A stretch of DNA of 64,000 nt from Paeniglutamicibacter cryotolerans (lineage in GTDB: Bacteria; Actinomycetota; Actinomycetes; Actinomycetales; Micrococcaceae), in the NCBI RefSeq assembly GCF_014190875.1, contig NZ_JACHVS010000001.1:1612001-1676000 (forward strand). The letters run 5' to 3'. The translations under genes and the position numbers were made by a program. Numbering within the stretch: the first letter of the stretch is position 1; each line of letters starts with the position of its first letter. Shown piece by piece: positions 45,492 through 55,315 of this stretch. The notes beneath the pieces were generated by a model that made no database searches, was not told where the DNA came from, and was given only the letters and a program-made list of their open reading frames with translations.

Positions 45492-46988
45492 CTAGTCCGA
45501 GGAGTCGTCGGTGGAGGAGGAGTCGGGCGGGACGTAGGGAAGGTGGATGGACATGGTCGCTCCGCCGCCGGGGGTCTCGTTGAGCCGGATCGAGCCGTCG
45601 TGCTGTTTGACGATCGCCGCGACGATCGCCAGCCCCAGTCCGGAGCCGCCGGTTTCGCGCTGACGCGAGGAGTCCGCCCGGTAGAAGCGCTCGAAGACGC
45701 GCCCGGCCTCCTCCTCGGAGATACCAGGTCCATGGTCGCGGATCTCCAGCACCGCATCGGAACGCCCGTTGATCACCGGAAGCACACCCACGGCAATCTC
45801 CATGGGACTGCCTGCGGGGGTGTAGCGCAGGGCATTGGTCATCAGGTTCGCCACGACTTGGCGCAGCCTGGGCTCGTCGCCTGCCGTCGGCGCCCTGCCC
45901 GGAGCGCCACCCTGCAACCCGACCAGCCGGACCACACGGTCCGGGGCGTTGACCCGGGCATCCTCGGCAGCATCCCCGGCGAGCATGAGCAGATCCAGGG
46001 GGCGGCGCTCCAGCGGCCGCTGTTCGTCCAGCCTGGCCAGCAGCAGCAGGTCCTCAACGAGCTGGCCCATGCGCTTGGCCTCGGCCTCGATTCGGCCCAT
46101 GGCCATCGCCAGCTGGTCGGGGTCCGCTAGGCCTCCCTGACGGTAGAACTCCGAGTACCCCTGGATGGTCACCAACGGGGTACGCAGCTCGTGTGAAGCA
46201 TCCTGGATGAAGCGTCGCATCTTGCGTTCGGATTCTGCACGCCCGCGGAAGGCGTGTTCGATGTGGGCGAGCATGGCGTTCAGCGACCGCGAGAGCCGCC
46301 CGACCTCGGTCTCCGGGGGGTATTCCTCAACGCGTCGCGAGAGGTCGCCCGCAGCAATCGCCGCGGCCGTGCGTTCGACGCGCAGCAGCGGCGTGAATGC
46401 ACGGCTGGTGATTCCGTAGGCAATCATCGACATCAGCAGCGTGGCGAGCATGCCCGTGGATATGATCAGCAGTGCGGCCTTGTTCACCGTGTCGTCCACC
46501 GACTGCAACGGCAGGCCGATGGTCATCAGGTAGCCGGTAGCGTCCATCTCATAGGTGCGCACCCGCCAGCCGGCGGAGCCCGGCTGGGTGCCCGGAACGG
46601 TGATCGCAGCCGGGCTCTCGGAGCGCAGCTTATCGACGACGGCTGTGGTCAGATTCGGTATGTCCGCTGCCTGTCCGCCGACCTTCTTGGGGAGCGGCAG
46701 CTGGTACTTCAGCGTTCCCTCGTCGTCGCGGATGTCCCCGTAGAAACGCAGGAGCCCGCTTCGCGCATCGACCTTGGCGATTCCGGCGTAGGCGTTGTAC
46801 ATCACCGAGTTCAGCGTCGCGCTGTTCGCGCTCAGATCGCTGTCGGTCTGGGCGGTCAGCATCAGCCGCAGCGACTGGGCGGAGCTGACGGCGGTGACCA
46901 GGATCCCGAGGATCATGAGCATGCTCATCAGCGCGACCAGTTTGGATCGCAGGGAGATCTGTCGCCAGAAGCGACGCAGCTTGTGCAC
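45492..46988 (-). CDS. Sensor histidine kinase of a two-component system
   Basis: A membrane-bound kinase of about 498 residues. First membrane segment near 17-37 (KLVALMSMLMILGILVTAVSS), an extracellular sensor loop of about 140 residues, second segment near 180-205 (ALLIISTGMLATLLMSMIAYGI), then HAMP. H-box DASHELRTPL, N-box NLMTNALRYTP, G1 DHGPGIS, G2 GGSGLGLAI. It phosphorylates the partner regulator encoded just upstream. GTG 46988 is preferred: it lies 14 bp after the regulator's stop with AAGGG in between. A longer start at 47069 would overlap the regulator by 67 bp. The signal is unknown. Confidence 0.9.
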   Translation of the reverse strand: MHKLRRFWRQISLRSKLVALMSMLMILGILVTAVSSAQSLRLMLTAQTDSDLSANSATLNSVMYNAYAGIAKVDARSGLLRFYGDIRDDEGTLKYQLPLPKKVGGQAADIPNLTTAVVDKLRSESPAAITVPGTQPGSAGWRVRTYEMDATGYLMTIGLPLQSVDDTVNKAALLIISTGMLATLLMSMIAYGITSRAFTPLLRVERTAAAIAAGDLSRRVEEYPPETEVGRLSRSLNAMLAHIEHAFRGRAESERKMRRFIQDASHELRTPLVTIQGYSEFYRQGGLADPDQLAMAMGRIEAEAKRMGQLVEDLLLLARLDEQRPLERRPLDLLMLAGDAAEDARVNAPDRVVRLVGLQGGAPGRAPTAGDEPRLRQVVANLMTNALRYTPAGSPMEIAVGVLPVINGRSDAVLEIRDHGPGISEEEAGRVFERFYRADSSRQRETGGSGLGLAIVAAIVKQHDGSIRLNETPGGGATMSIHLPYVPPDSSSTDDSSD

Positions 46989-47002
46989 GATGGAGCTGGC
47001 CC

Positions 47003-47713
47003 TTAGCGGCGTTCGGAGGAGCGCATCAGGTAGCCGACCCCGCGCTTGGTCTGGATCAGTGAGGGCCACTCGGGCCTAGAGTCGATCTTGCGGCGCAGGT
47101 AGGAAATGTAGGACTCGACGATGGATGCGTCCCCGTTGAAGTCGTATTCCCAGACGTGGTCGAGGATCTGGGCCTTGGAGAGCACCCGGTTCGGGTTCAT
47201 CATCAGGTAGCGCAGCAACTTGAACTCGGTCGGGGAGAGCTCGATGACCTCGCCGGCCCGGCGCACCTCATGGGCGTCGTCGTCGAGTTCCAGATCGTCC
47301 ACGCGGATGACCGCGTCGTCGTCCTCGGCCGGCTGGGTGCGGCGCAGCACGGCGCGGATGCGGGCCACCACCTCGTCCAGGCTGAAGGGCTTGGTGACGT
47401 AGTCGTCGCCGCCGACAGTCAGCCCGGTGACCTTGTCCTCGGTGTCATCGCGTGCCGTGAGGAACAAGACGGGGAAGTGCTTCCCGGCGGCGCGCAGCCG
47501 GCGGGTGACGGTGAAGCCGTCCATGTCCGGCAGCATCACGTCGAGCACAGCGAGGTCCGGGGCTTCCTTTTCCACGGCAGCCAATGCCTCGCGGCCGTTG
47601 GCGGCGGCAACCACATCGAATCCGGCAAAGCGCAGGGAGGTGGAGAGCAGTTCGCGGATATTCGGTTCGTCATCGACGACCAACAACTTCGCTTCGGGGG
47701 TCTTCGCGTTCAT
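47003..47713 (-). CDS. OmpR-family response regulator
   Basis: A 236-residue DNA-binding regulator. Receiver domain: acidic pair DDEPNIREL, phospho-acceptor Asp in LAVLDVMLPDMDGF (about residue 55), FLTARDD, and VTKPF with the switch Lys. Then a winged-helix output domain (LSPTEFKLLRYLMMNPNRVLSKAQILDHVW, SYISYLRRKID, IQTKRGVGYLM). It forms an operon with the kinase that follows. In related actinobacteria this pair resembles the TcrXY/PrrAB-like group, but I cannot assign a subclass. Confidence 0.93.
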   Translation of the reverse strand: MNAKTPEAKLLVVDDEPNIRELLSTSLRFAGFDVVAAANGREALAAVEKEAPDLAVLDVMLPDMDGFTVTRRLRAAGKHFPVLFLTARDDTEDKVTGLTVGGDDYVTKPFSLDEVVARIRAVLRRTQPAEDDDAVIRVDDLELDDDAHEVRRAGEVIELSPTEFKLLRYLMMNPNRVLSKAQILDHVWEYDFNGDASIVESYISYLRRKIDSRPEWPSLIQTKRGVGYLMRSSERR

Positions 47714-47797
47714 GATTCACAGTCTGCTCTCTGAAACTGAATGTTTCCTGAGTGTTATCCGAACGCGATTCAGGCGAAAGCTTGACGCCCTGACCAG

Positions 47798-48025
47798 TTA
47801 GGAACGCCGGCGCTCGAACCAAGTCAGTCCCAGCACCACCATCAGCAGGATGAAGGCTACCGGCAACCCATAGAGCGCGATGGCGAAGAGCGCCGTCCAA
47901 GGCTGGACCGAGAATGCGTACTGGATGAGGCTCGTGATCAGGGAGAGCAGCGAAACAGCTGCGATGGCAACTGCGCTCAGGACCAGCATGCGGTGTGGGG
48001 TGGGGGTCGCGGGGGAGGTGTTCAC
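47798..48025 (-). CDS. Small two-segment membrane protein
   Basis: A 75-residue protein with two hydrophobic helices (MLVLSAVAIAAVSLLSLITSLIQYAF and ALFAIALYGLPVAFILLMVVLGLTWF) and a basic C-terminus ERRRS. Function is unknown. It lies between the response regulator and the insertion sequence, which ends 30 bp upstream of its start, so its promoter may have been altered. Confidence 0.65.
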   Translation of the reverse strand: MNTSPATPTPHRMLVLSAVAIAAVSLLSLITSLIQYAFSVQPWTALFAIALYGLPVAFILLMVVLGLTWFERRRS

Positions 48026-48055
48026 GAGTTAAAAGCTTACAGCGGGACGGCTTAG

Positions 48056-49624
48056 CTTGGCATTTAACCTTTGTAGTGGGCCAGCCCGACGGGCTGGGTC
48101 ACGGGTTTGACCCGATTCACGCCGCCTCGGGGACGTCCCGGACCAGCCGTGGAAGCTATCGGCGGGTTCGCCGGGTCGACCGCGTCCCGGCAGGCACGCC
48201 GATAGGTCGCCCGGACTCTTCCCGGGGTCACCTTGGACTCTGGAATGGGCTGTTGCCACGGCAAGCGGCACTCAATGGCCATTGGCCGCACCAGCCGCAG
48301 CGAGGTGTGCGCCGCGATCACGATCCAGGTCCAGCGGTCTGCCGCATTCGGTTCCCGCAGGTGGGGCCGGGCCCAGCCCAGGTTCTGTTTCAGGAAGCGG
48401 AACGTGTGCTCGATATCGAAGCGACGCAGGTACATGGACCACCAGTGATCCACCTCCCGGACATCGCCGGGGACGGGTTTGGACGCCCACAGCCACATCG
48501 GCTTTGGTGGCTGCCCACCGGGCAGGTGTTCGACGTTCAGTCCGATCACCGTGCCTTCGATGAGGGGTGGGGAACCGTGGGAATCCTTGCACCCAGCCCT
48601 GGTGTCGATTTTTTGGTGCATCCGCTCGAACGCGACCGTGCTCACGGCTCCGTACCGCTCCAGTTCCTGGACCGAACGGTGCACAGGGTCCGGGTGTGTG
48701 GCCGGATCGCGCAGAGCCAGCTTGGCTCCGTGGCGCGGCGGCCGGCCCTTGGTCGGTCCGCGGCGTGCCCCGGCCGGGGCGTAGAACACCCGTATCCGAG
48801 CGCAACCGGGCCACCAGCACCACCGGCAGGTCTTGGAGCAGCCAAGCCAGACGGGTCACGTCGTAGCCGGCATCCATGACCACCAAGACCTCGGGATCTG
48901 TGCTCTGTTGCTGCCCGGTGGCGCTCAACCGGTCAACGACGCTCCGGAGCTGATCTGCGGTGATCGCGGTCGCGTCATCGCCAGGGCGCAGCCGCACCAC
49001 GTCCAGTAGCGCGGTCCAGGAGGTGGCTCCGGATTCCAGTGCGGCCACGAAAGAATAAGGCCACCCCGGAACCATTTGCGCTTGCCCGTTGCGGGCGTAG
49101 GTGTGGCAGAACGCGCGCCCGGGGCTGCAGGCGGCGTCCGGTCTCAGCCAGTTCGACACGTCCACCGCCAGCACGATTCCTTCCCGGCCATCGGGGCCCG
49201 GGATCTTGGGCACGGGCAGCGCCCCGATGAGGGTTTTCAGTGCCGCGTGGTTGATGTTCCCGGAGTTCACCGCGTCATACAGGGCGCCGTAGCCGCGGTG
49301 GTGCTCGGGTTCCAGGGACAGGTGGGCCAGGTCGGTGACTTTCCCCTGGGTACACAGCAATGCATCGGTGAGTTCGAAGAGCGCATCGGCCCTACGGGTG
49401 AGGCAGTGGTAGTAGCTTGGCCGGAACGCATCGAATTGCTGCTCGGGGCAGGAGGCTTGCGATTCACCGGAACATTCATGCATACTCATCGCCACGGCCC
49501 TCGGTCCTTTTGCTGTCTTGTTGGTACCAAACAGCATGAGAAACGAGGGCCGCTTATCGTGTCATGACACGTCGATTGAGGCGCGGAAAGTCAACAGACT
49601 TTCCGCCAGAGGTTAAATAGCAAG
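48056..49624 (-). mobile_element. Insertion sequence with frameshifted transposase
   Basis: A 1,569-bp element. Its left end CTTGGCATTTAACCT matches the reverse complement of the right end, CTTGCTATTTAACCT, at 13 of 15 positions. It is flanked by a 5-bp direct repeat CTTAG (48051-48055 and 49625-49629), a target-site duplication. The single transposase gene, on the minus strand, is broken by a frameshift. The family is the one I recall as NF041680-type putative transposases of actinobacteria; the DDE core supports a transposase in any case. Confidence 0.85.
48064..49489 (-). pseudogene. Transposase (NF041680-like), one frameshift
   Basis: The reading frame runs from the start near 49489 (MHECSGESQ; an upstream ATG at 49537 is also in frame). 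It passes catalytic Asp regions LAVDVSNWL and VVMDAGYDVTRL, then shifts frame near 48787-48800 after ARLRSD. Translation in the other frame continues as VFYAPAGARRGPTKGRPP to the end, including the Glu motif FDIEHTFRFLKQNLGWARP. One base too many in that short window explains the break. Both halves are otherwise intact, so the damage is recent or a sequencing error. Confidence 0.82.
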
Positions 49625-49798
49625 CTTAGGGCAAAGCCCGCGGCGGAGCGGTCCATGTCGTACCCTAGAGGAATAGACTTCCCCGGCGGATTGCGCCCGA
49701 ACGGCCATGGCGGCCCGACGGAACCCGGCGCCGGGATCCGGAAGCCGGACGGGAGAACGATCCTGGACGGCCGTGACGCAAGAACGAGGTAAGCAAGA

Positions 49799-50182
49799 GT
49801 GCCCACCGGCAAAGTGAAATGGTACGAGCCTTCGAAGGGTTTCGGATTCCTGGTGACCGATGACGGTCAAGAGGTGTACCTCAACGCCTCGGCACTGCCA
49901 GCCGGCACCACCGAGGTGCGCCCAGGGACCCGTATGGAATTCGGCGTTGCCGAGGGCCGCAAGGGTGCCCAGGCCCTGAGCGTGCGCATCCTTGATGTCG
50001 CCCCGTCGGTGGTCCGGGCCAAGCGTAAGCCGGCCGAGACCACCGCGCTGCTGGTCGAGGACCTGATCAAGCTGCTCGACACCGTCTCCAACGGCCTGCG
50101 TAGCGGCCGTTACCCGGAAAAGGGCCAGGGCGCGACGATCGCCTCCGTCCTCCGGGCCGTAGCCGACGATCTCGACGCGTAA
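49799..50182 (+). CDS. Cold-shock-domain protein with C-terminal extension
   Basis: A 127-residue RNA- or DNA-binding protein. The first 65 residues form a cold-shock domain (GKVKWYEPSKGFGFLVTDDG, EVYLNASAL) with RNP1-like KGFGFL. The RNP2 motif (usually VFVH) reads VYLN, a notable change. Residues 70-127 are an extra helical part (LLVEDLIKLLDTVSNGLRSGRYPE). GTG 49799 follows AACGAGG. The 3' end is 4 bp from the DUF3027 gene, so they form an operon. Confidence 0.9.
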   Translation: MPTGKVKWYEPSKGFGFLVTDDGQEVYLNASALPAGTTEVRPGTRMEFGVAEGRKGAQALSVRILDVAPSVVRAKRKPAETTALLVEDLIKLLDTVSNGLRSGRYPEKGQGATIASVLRAVADDLDA

Positions 50183-50186
50183 CCCG

Positions 50187-50636
50187 ATGGCACGCAAGGC
50201 AAAACTTGACGAGATACTGGCCGCGGCGGTCGACCGCGCCCGTGAGGCGCTGCTCGAAGTAGCTGCCCCCGAATCCGTGGGAACCCACGTCGAGGTGGTC
50301 TGTGACGGCGAACGGCTCGTCACCCACCGCTTCGAGGCGCTGGTCAGCGGCTATGGGGGATGGCACTGGTACGCCACGCTGTCCCGGATCCCGCGCGCCA
50401 AGGCCCAGGACATCACGGTGTGTGAGGTGGGGCTACTGCCCGGCCCCGATGCGCTGCTTGCCCCTGAATGGGTGCCGTGGGCTGCTCGGGTGCGTCCCGA
50501 GGAGCTGGCCCAGGAACAGGAAGTGGCTGCGGCCGAGGCCGAGGCGGTCGCCTTGGCTCTGGTCGCTGCCGCGGAGGGTGAAGAAGGCGGAGAGCACTTC
50601 GGCGACGATGCCGAAGCAGGCACCTCGGAAGCCTAG
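50187..50636 (+). CDS. DUF3027 domain protein
   Basis: A 149-residue soluble protein of unknown function conserved in actinobacteria. AAAVDRAREALLEVAAPESVGTHVEVVCDGERLVTHRFEALVSGYGGWHWYATLSR is the DUF3027 core, followed by GLLPGPDALLAPEWVPW. The tail is an Ala/Glu-rich acidic extension. It is probably co-transcribed with the cold-shock gene. Confidence 0.9.
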   Translation: MARKAKLDEILAAAVDRAREALLEVAAPESVGTHVEVVCDGERLVTHRFEALVSGYGGWHWYATLSRIPRAKAQDITVCEVGLLPGPDALLAPEWVPWAARVRPEELAQEQEVAAAEAEAVALALVAAAEGEEGGEHFGDDAEAGTSEA

Positions 50637-50652
50637 CTAAAGGTCAGAGGCC

Positions 50653-50706
50653 AAGGGGCCGCCCCGGTACCGACGCAGGTGCGTCGGTACCGGGGCGGCC
50701 CCTTTT
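50653..50706 (+). terminator. Terminator after the csp-DUF3027 operon
   Basis: A 24-bp perfect stem (50653-50676 with 50681-50704) over the loop AGGT, ending in TTTT. It also faces the converging serC gene, so it may act in both directions. Confidence 0.93.
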
Positions 50707-50811
50707 GCGTGCCCGGAGCCCCCGCCGCCGACGCCAGCCGTGGCGAGAGCGGGAGAAGGTGCCGGGGAAGGAGGCGCCCGCTCCCTTCCCCGGCACCTCA
50801 GTCCATGAGGA

Positions 50812-51948
<1,137 letters not shown>

Positions 51949-52105
51949 TTATTCGGTGGGAGGCAGCGGGTGCGCATCGGCGCCCTTCCGCCCCGCATCA
52001 ATGATCCAGCATGAGGGTGGGGAAAGCGGAACCGGATGGACTTTGTTAACGGATAGAGTTGGTGACGGAGTCCAACCATTTCAACTACTTGCAGGAGCGG
52101 CAGCC

Positions 52106-52801
52106 GTGTCTGACCTCATCGATACCACCGAAATGTACCTTCGGACCATCCTCGAACTCGAGGAGGAGTCCATTGTTGCGTTGCGGGCTCGCATCGCCGA
52201 GCGGCTGAACCACTCCGGTCCCACCGTTTCGCAGACCGTTGCGCGCATGGAACGTGACGGGCTTGTCGTCGTGACCCCTGACCGACACCTGGAGCTGACC
52301 GTCGCAGGGCGCCAGCTGGCCACCGAGGTGATGCGCAAGCACCGCCTGGCAGAGCGGCTGCTGGCCGATGTGATCGGACTTGATTGGGAATACGTGCACG
52401 AAGAGGCCTGCCGCTGGGAGCACGTGATGAGTGAGCGTGTCGAGAAGCGCCTTTACGCGTTGCTGGGCGAGCCTGAATCCTCGCCGTATGGGAATCCGAT
52501 CCCGGGTCTCGAGGCGCTCGGTGGTCCGGAGGTCTCGGAAATATCGGCACGTGTTGAAAATCTCGATGCTGCGTTGCTGGAAGGAAACACTGGCCCCGTG
52601 CGGGTCGAGCGCCTGGCCGAGACCATTCAGGTCGAACCCGAGCTGTTGGTGCAGCTCAATGAGGGCGGGATTCGCCCCGGCGCCCTAGTCACGCTTGAAC
52701 GGGCCGGTGAGTATGTGCTGGTGCGGGTTCAGGGGATCGAGGGGGCCCTGGAGCTTCCGGCTGAGGTCAGCGCGCATGTGTTTGTTCGCCGGGTTGATTG
52801 A
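52106..52801 (+). CDS. DtxR/MntR-family metal-dependent repressor
   Basis: A 231-residue regulator. The N-terminal winged helix (VSDLIDTTEMYLRTILELEEE, LNHSGPTVSQTVARMERDGLVV) is followed by the dimerisation and metal-binding domain (MRKHRLAERLLADVIGL, EEACRWEHVMSERVE, SPYGNPIPG). A C-terminal SH3-like FeoA domain follows (RPGALVTLERAGEYVLVRVQG). The Cys in EEACRW fits an iron-type (DtxR/IdeR) ancillary site. It controls iron or manganese homeostasis. GTG 52106 follows GCAGGAGCGG. I saw no clear DtxR box in the divergent promoter region. Confidence 0.93.
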   Translation: MSDLIDTTEMYLRTILELEEESIVALRARIAERLNHSGPTVSQTVARMERDGLVVVTPDRHLELTVAGRQLATEVMRKHRLAERLLADVIGLDWEYVHEEACRWEHVMSERVEKRLYALLGEPESSPYGNPIPGLEALGGPEVSEISARVENLDAALLEGNTGPVRVERLAETIQVEPELLVQLNEGGIRPGALVTLERAGEYVLVRVQGIEGALELPAEVSAHVFVRRVD

Positions 52802-52870
52802 TAACGGAATTGTAACTACGGATATTTAGCCGTAGGGTTGCATTTCGGAATAAACCAGTTTTTTCCATTT

Positions 52871-53060
52871 CGGTCCGAAACGCTGAGCCCTGCCGGCGGA
52901 CCGAGAGTGACCTCAAAAGCACATCGGCAGGGGCGGAGGACCCAACTCAAACGGCATGCGGTGATACATCGCGGCCTTGGGGTGAAGTCGAGCCCGTCAA
53001 AGTAGCGGGCCGACCGAGTCAATCTCAGACTCGAATCCGACAGCTAACTTCGCAAGCGTC
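52871..53060 (+). ncRNA. c-di-AMP riboswitch (ydaO/yuaA class), first copy
   Basis: Conserved blocks of the ydaO class appear in order: CGCTGAGCCCTGCCGG, GGCAGGGGCGGAGGACCCAA, TTGGGGTGAAGTC, and the 3' block TCGAATCCGACAGCTAACTTCGC, ending just before the ribosome-binding site of the M23 peptidase gene. In actinobacteria this class binds cyclic di-AMP and turns off cell-wall hydrolase expression. It matches the second copy at 54190. Confidence 0.88.
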
Positions 53061-53075
53061 ATGAGAGGTAGTCAG

Positions 53076-54095
53076 TTGACACAGCAGAAGACTGCCGGGC
53101 GGCGTCGTGCGTCCGGACCAGTAGACGCAGCACCTGCGAAGCTCCACTTGGAGGCCATTGCCGGTGTCGCCCTCGAACTGGATGCAGCGCGCCCCCGTCG
53201 CGCCGGCCGCCGTTCCCTGGCCGTCGTGGCCGATGCCCCGATCCTCGATCAGGACGCTGCCGCGAACTACACGGGCCGCCGATTCAGTGCTTCCATGCGC
53301 TACGGCCTCCCGGTCGAGGATGCCGTCCTCGGTACCGTCGAGGAACACCCCAAAACCTTTGAAGTCCCGGCCGCCGTTGCGACGCAGGATGCCGATGAGC
53401 TGGACAACGTCCTGCGCTTCAAACCCCAAGCCCCACGTCAGGCCCGCGGATTTGCCACGAAGATCGCTGCAGTCGCAGCCGTGTCCGGGCTGGCCTTCGC
53501 CGCCGCGAGCGCCCTGGTTCCCGAGTCCAACGCGGCGCCGTCCGCCTCGGACGCACGCGTTTCCCACGCAGTCGTTGCCGATGTGACAGCGCCGACCGGA
53601 CGGGACCTCGTCATTGAGCGAGCCTCGGTCTCCAGCTCCTTCACCAAGGAGGACAAGCTCACCTCGATCATGGCCGCCTCGGGCGGTGACGTCACCAAGA
53701 TCGCAACCGCCGGCGTGCTTTCGGAACCGCTGAGCACCATCCGGATCACCTCCGAATACGGGTTCCGCAACAATCCGACCGGACCCGGCACCATGATCCA
53801 CAGTGGCATGGACTACGGAATCCAGTGTGGAACGCCGGTCAAGGCTGCCGCTGCCGGTATCGTCGTCCAGTCCGAATGGGCCGGGCACTCTGGCCAGCGA
53901 GTTCGCGTGGATCACGGAAACGGTCTGCAGACCACCTACAACCACAACTCGGCCCTCAAGGTCTCCGTGGGACAGAAGGTCGAGCGCGGGCAGCTTGTCT
54001 CGCTTAGCGGCACCACGGGCAATTCCACGGGCTGCCACCTGCACTTCGAGGTGCTCGTCAATGGCAAGACAGTTAACCCCCGCGGCTGGTTGTAA
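53076..54095 (+). CDS. Secreted M23-family peptidoglycan endopeptidase
   Basis: Zinc metallopeptidase of 339 residues that cuts peptide bridges in the wall. Zinc ligands: HSGMDYG (H and D) near 240 and HLHFE near 320, plus RITSEYGFRNNP. A signal or anchor segment lies at about 122-150 (FATKIAAVAAVSGLAFAAASALVPESNAA) after an unusually long polar N-terminus. I chose TTG 53076: the GAGAGGT site then has normal spacing and mirrors the second gene of the pair. An ATG at 53061 is the alternative. The gene directly follows a c-di-AMP riboswitch. Confidence 0.9.
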   Translation: MTQQKTAGRRRASGPVDAAPAKLHLEAIAGVALELDAARPRRAGRRSLAVVADAPILDQDAAANYTGRRFSASMRYGLPVEDAVLGTVEEHPKTFEVPAAVATQDADELDNVLRFKPQAPRQARGFATKIAAVAAVSGLAFAAASALVPESNAAPSASDARVSHAVVADVTAPTGRDLVIERASVSSSFTKEDKLTSIMAASGGDVTKIATAGVLSEPLSTIRITSEYGFRNNPTGPGTMIHSGMDYGIQCGTPVKAAAAGIVVQSEWAGHSGQRVRVDHGNGLQTTYNHNSALKVSVGQKVERGQLVSLSGTTGNSTGCHLHFEVLVNGKTVNPRGWL

Positions 54096-54189
54096 CCGAA
54101 TGATCACCATTTCGTGATCAGAACGTGACTTTTGGAATCGCTTCAGATATTGTTTACATGTGCCCGGGCATCATTGCCCTGGCACCTTC

Positions 54190-54366
54190 GGGCGGAGTGC
54201 CGAGCACTGCCACCGACCGAGGTCCGTTCAGAAATCGCTTGGCAGTGGCGGGGGACCCAAATTTCGGATCCGCAAGGATCCTAGGGGTTAAGTGGTCAGA
54301 TTCCATACGGAAGCTGACTGCCGAGTGACTCCCACTCGAATCCGACAGCTCACCTCGCAGGCATTG
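54190..54366 (+). ncRNA. c-di-AMP riboswitch (ydaO/yuaA class), second copy
   Basis: Blocks match the first copy: GCCGAGCACTGCCACC, GGCAGTGGCGGGGGACCCAA, TAGGGGTTAAGTGG, and the closing CGAATCCGACAGCTCACCTCGC. It ends 17 bp before the GTG of the NlpC/P60 gene. A GATCC...GGATC hairpin (around 54265-54282) is inserted between blocks, which is a normal variable region. Confidence 0.88.
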
Positions 54367-54382
54367 GGAGAGGTAATTAATA

Positions 54383-55297
54383 GTGTCTAAGCGTGAAATT
54401 CTGGGCCGCCACCGTGCGACTCCGGTACGAACAAACCCGCTGGAAGCCATCTCGAAGGCAGTGTCTTCGAACGCCGGCTCCGTCGGTCGCCAGGCAGCCG
54501 TCATCGCTGCGGCATCGGGCCTGGTCCTGACCCTCGGTGTTTCGCAGGGCGCGCCCACCCGTGAAGCCTCAGCGGCTCCGGTTGAAGGTCTCTCTGCTGA
54601 CCGCGTTGCGGTCAAGGCAGTTACCGTCTCCAAGTCCAAGGTCAAGGCCCTCGACATCGAGCGCGCCGAACTGACCTCGAAGCCGGCTCCGGCCCCCGTC
54701 GTCGTCGCGGTGGCAACCACCGTCCGGGCTTCCACTGCGAACACCGCCGCTCCGGTGACCCGTTCGTCGGGTAACACAGCCGCTCCGGTGACCCGTTCGT
54801 CGGGTAACACAGCCGCTCCGGTGACCCGTTCGTCGGGTAACGCCTCGGCCGCTTCCATGGCCCCGATGACCCGCTCCAGCCGCGCCTCGGGAACCACCAG
54901 CAATGCTCCGGCTCCGCAGGTTTCAGCGGAAGAGTCCACCGTTGTCAGCTCCAGCCTTTCGGGCATCTCCGCAACCGCGGCCCGCTACGTCGGCGTCCCC
55001 TACGTCTGGGGCGGCAACACTCCCTCGGGCTGGGACTGCTCCGGCTTCGTAAAGTACGTCTACGCCCAGCACGGAATCAACATCGCCCGTGGCACCTCTG
55101 CGATCCGCAGCTCCGGCCAGTTCAAGCGCACCAGCAACCCGCAGCCGGGCGACTTGGTGTTCCAGAACGGTGGAGGCCACGTCGGAATCTACCTCGGCGG
55201 CGGCAAGATGATCGGTGCCCAGAACCCGTCCGTGGGCACGCTCATCCACAGTGTCACCCGCAACCCGCTCTTCGGCTACTACACGCTGGCCAAGTAG
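54383..55297 (+). CDS. Secreted NlpC/P60-family peptidoglycan hydrolase
   Basis: Cysteine peptidase of 304 residues. A signal or anchor segment lies near 38-65 (AAVIAAASGLVLTLGVSQGA). A Thr/Pro/Ala-rich linker contains a perfect 11-residue repeat three times (NTAAPVTRSSG). The C-terminal catalytic domain (from about 195) has Cys in GWDCSGFVKYVY and His in GGHVGIYLGGGKM; a Gln in AQNPS is the likely third residue. GTG 54383 follows GGGAGAGGT. It is controlled by its own c-di-AMP riboswitch. Confidence 0.93.
   Translation: MSKREILGRHRATPVRTNPLEAISKAVSSNAGSVGRQAAVIAAASGLVLTLGVSQGAPTREASAAPVEGLSADRVAVKAVTVSKSKVKALDIERAELTSKPAPAPVVVAVATTVRASTANTAAPVTRSSGNTAAPVTRSSGNTAAPVTRSSGNASAASMAPMTRSSRASGTTSNAPAPQVSAEESTVVSSSLSGISATAARYVGVPYVWGGNTPSGWDCSGFVKYVYAQHGINIARGTSAIRSSGQFKRTSNPQPGDLVFQNGGGHVGIYLGGGKMIGAQNPSVGTLIHSVTRNPLFGYYTLAK
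54740..54838 (+). repeat. 33-bp tandem repeat (three copies) in the NlpC/P60 linker
   Basis: Three head-to-tail units of 33 bp at 54740-54772, 54773-54805 and 54806-54838. Copies 2 and 3 are identical; copy 1 differs at one base (ACCGCC versus ACAGCC). They encode NTAAPVTRSSG in frame, so copy-number change would lengthen or shorten the linker without frameshift. Confidence 0.95.
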
Positions 55298-55315
55298 GCG
55301 CAACGCACTTCCCGC

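Noticed and set aside
53025..54110. 361-residue minus-strand frame opposite the M23 peptidase
   Set aside because: Antisense shadow overlapping the riboswitch region; the M23 zinc motifs are on the plus strand.
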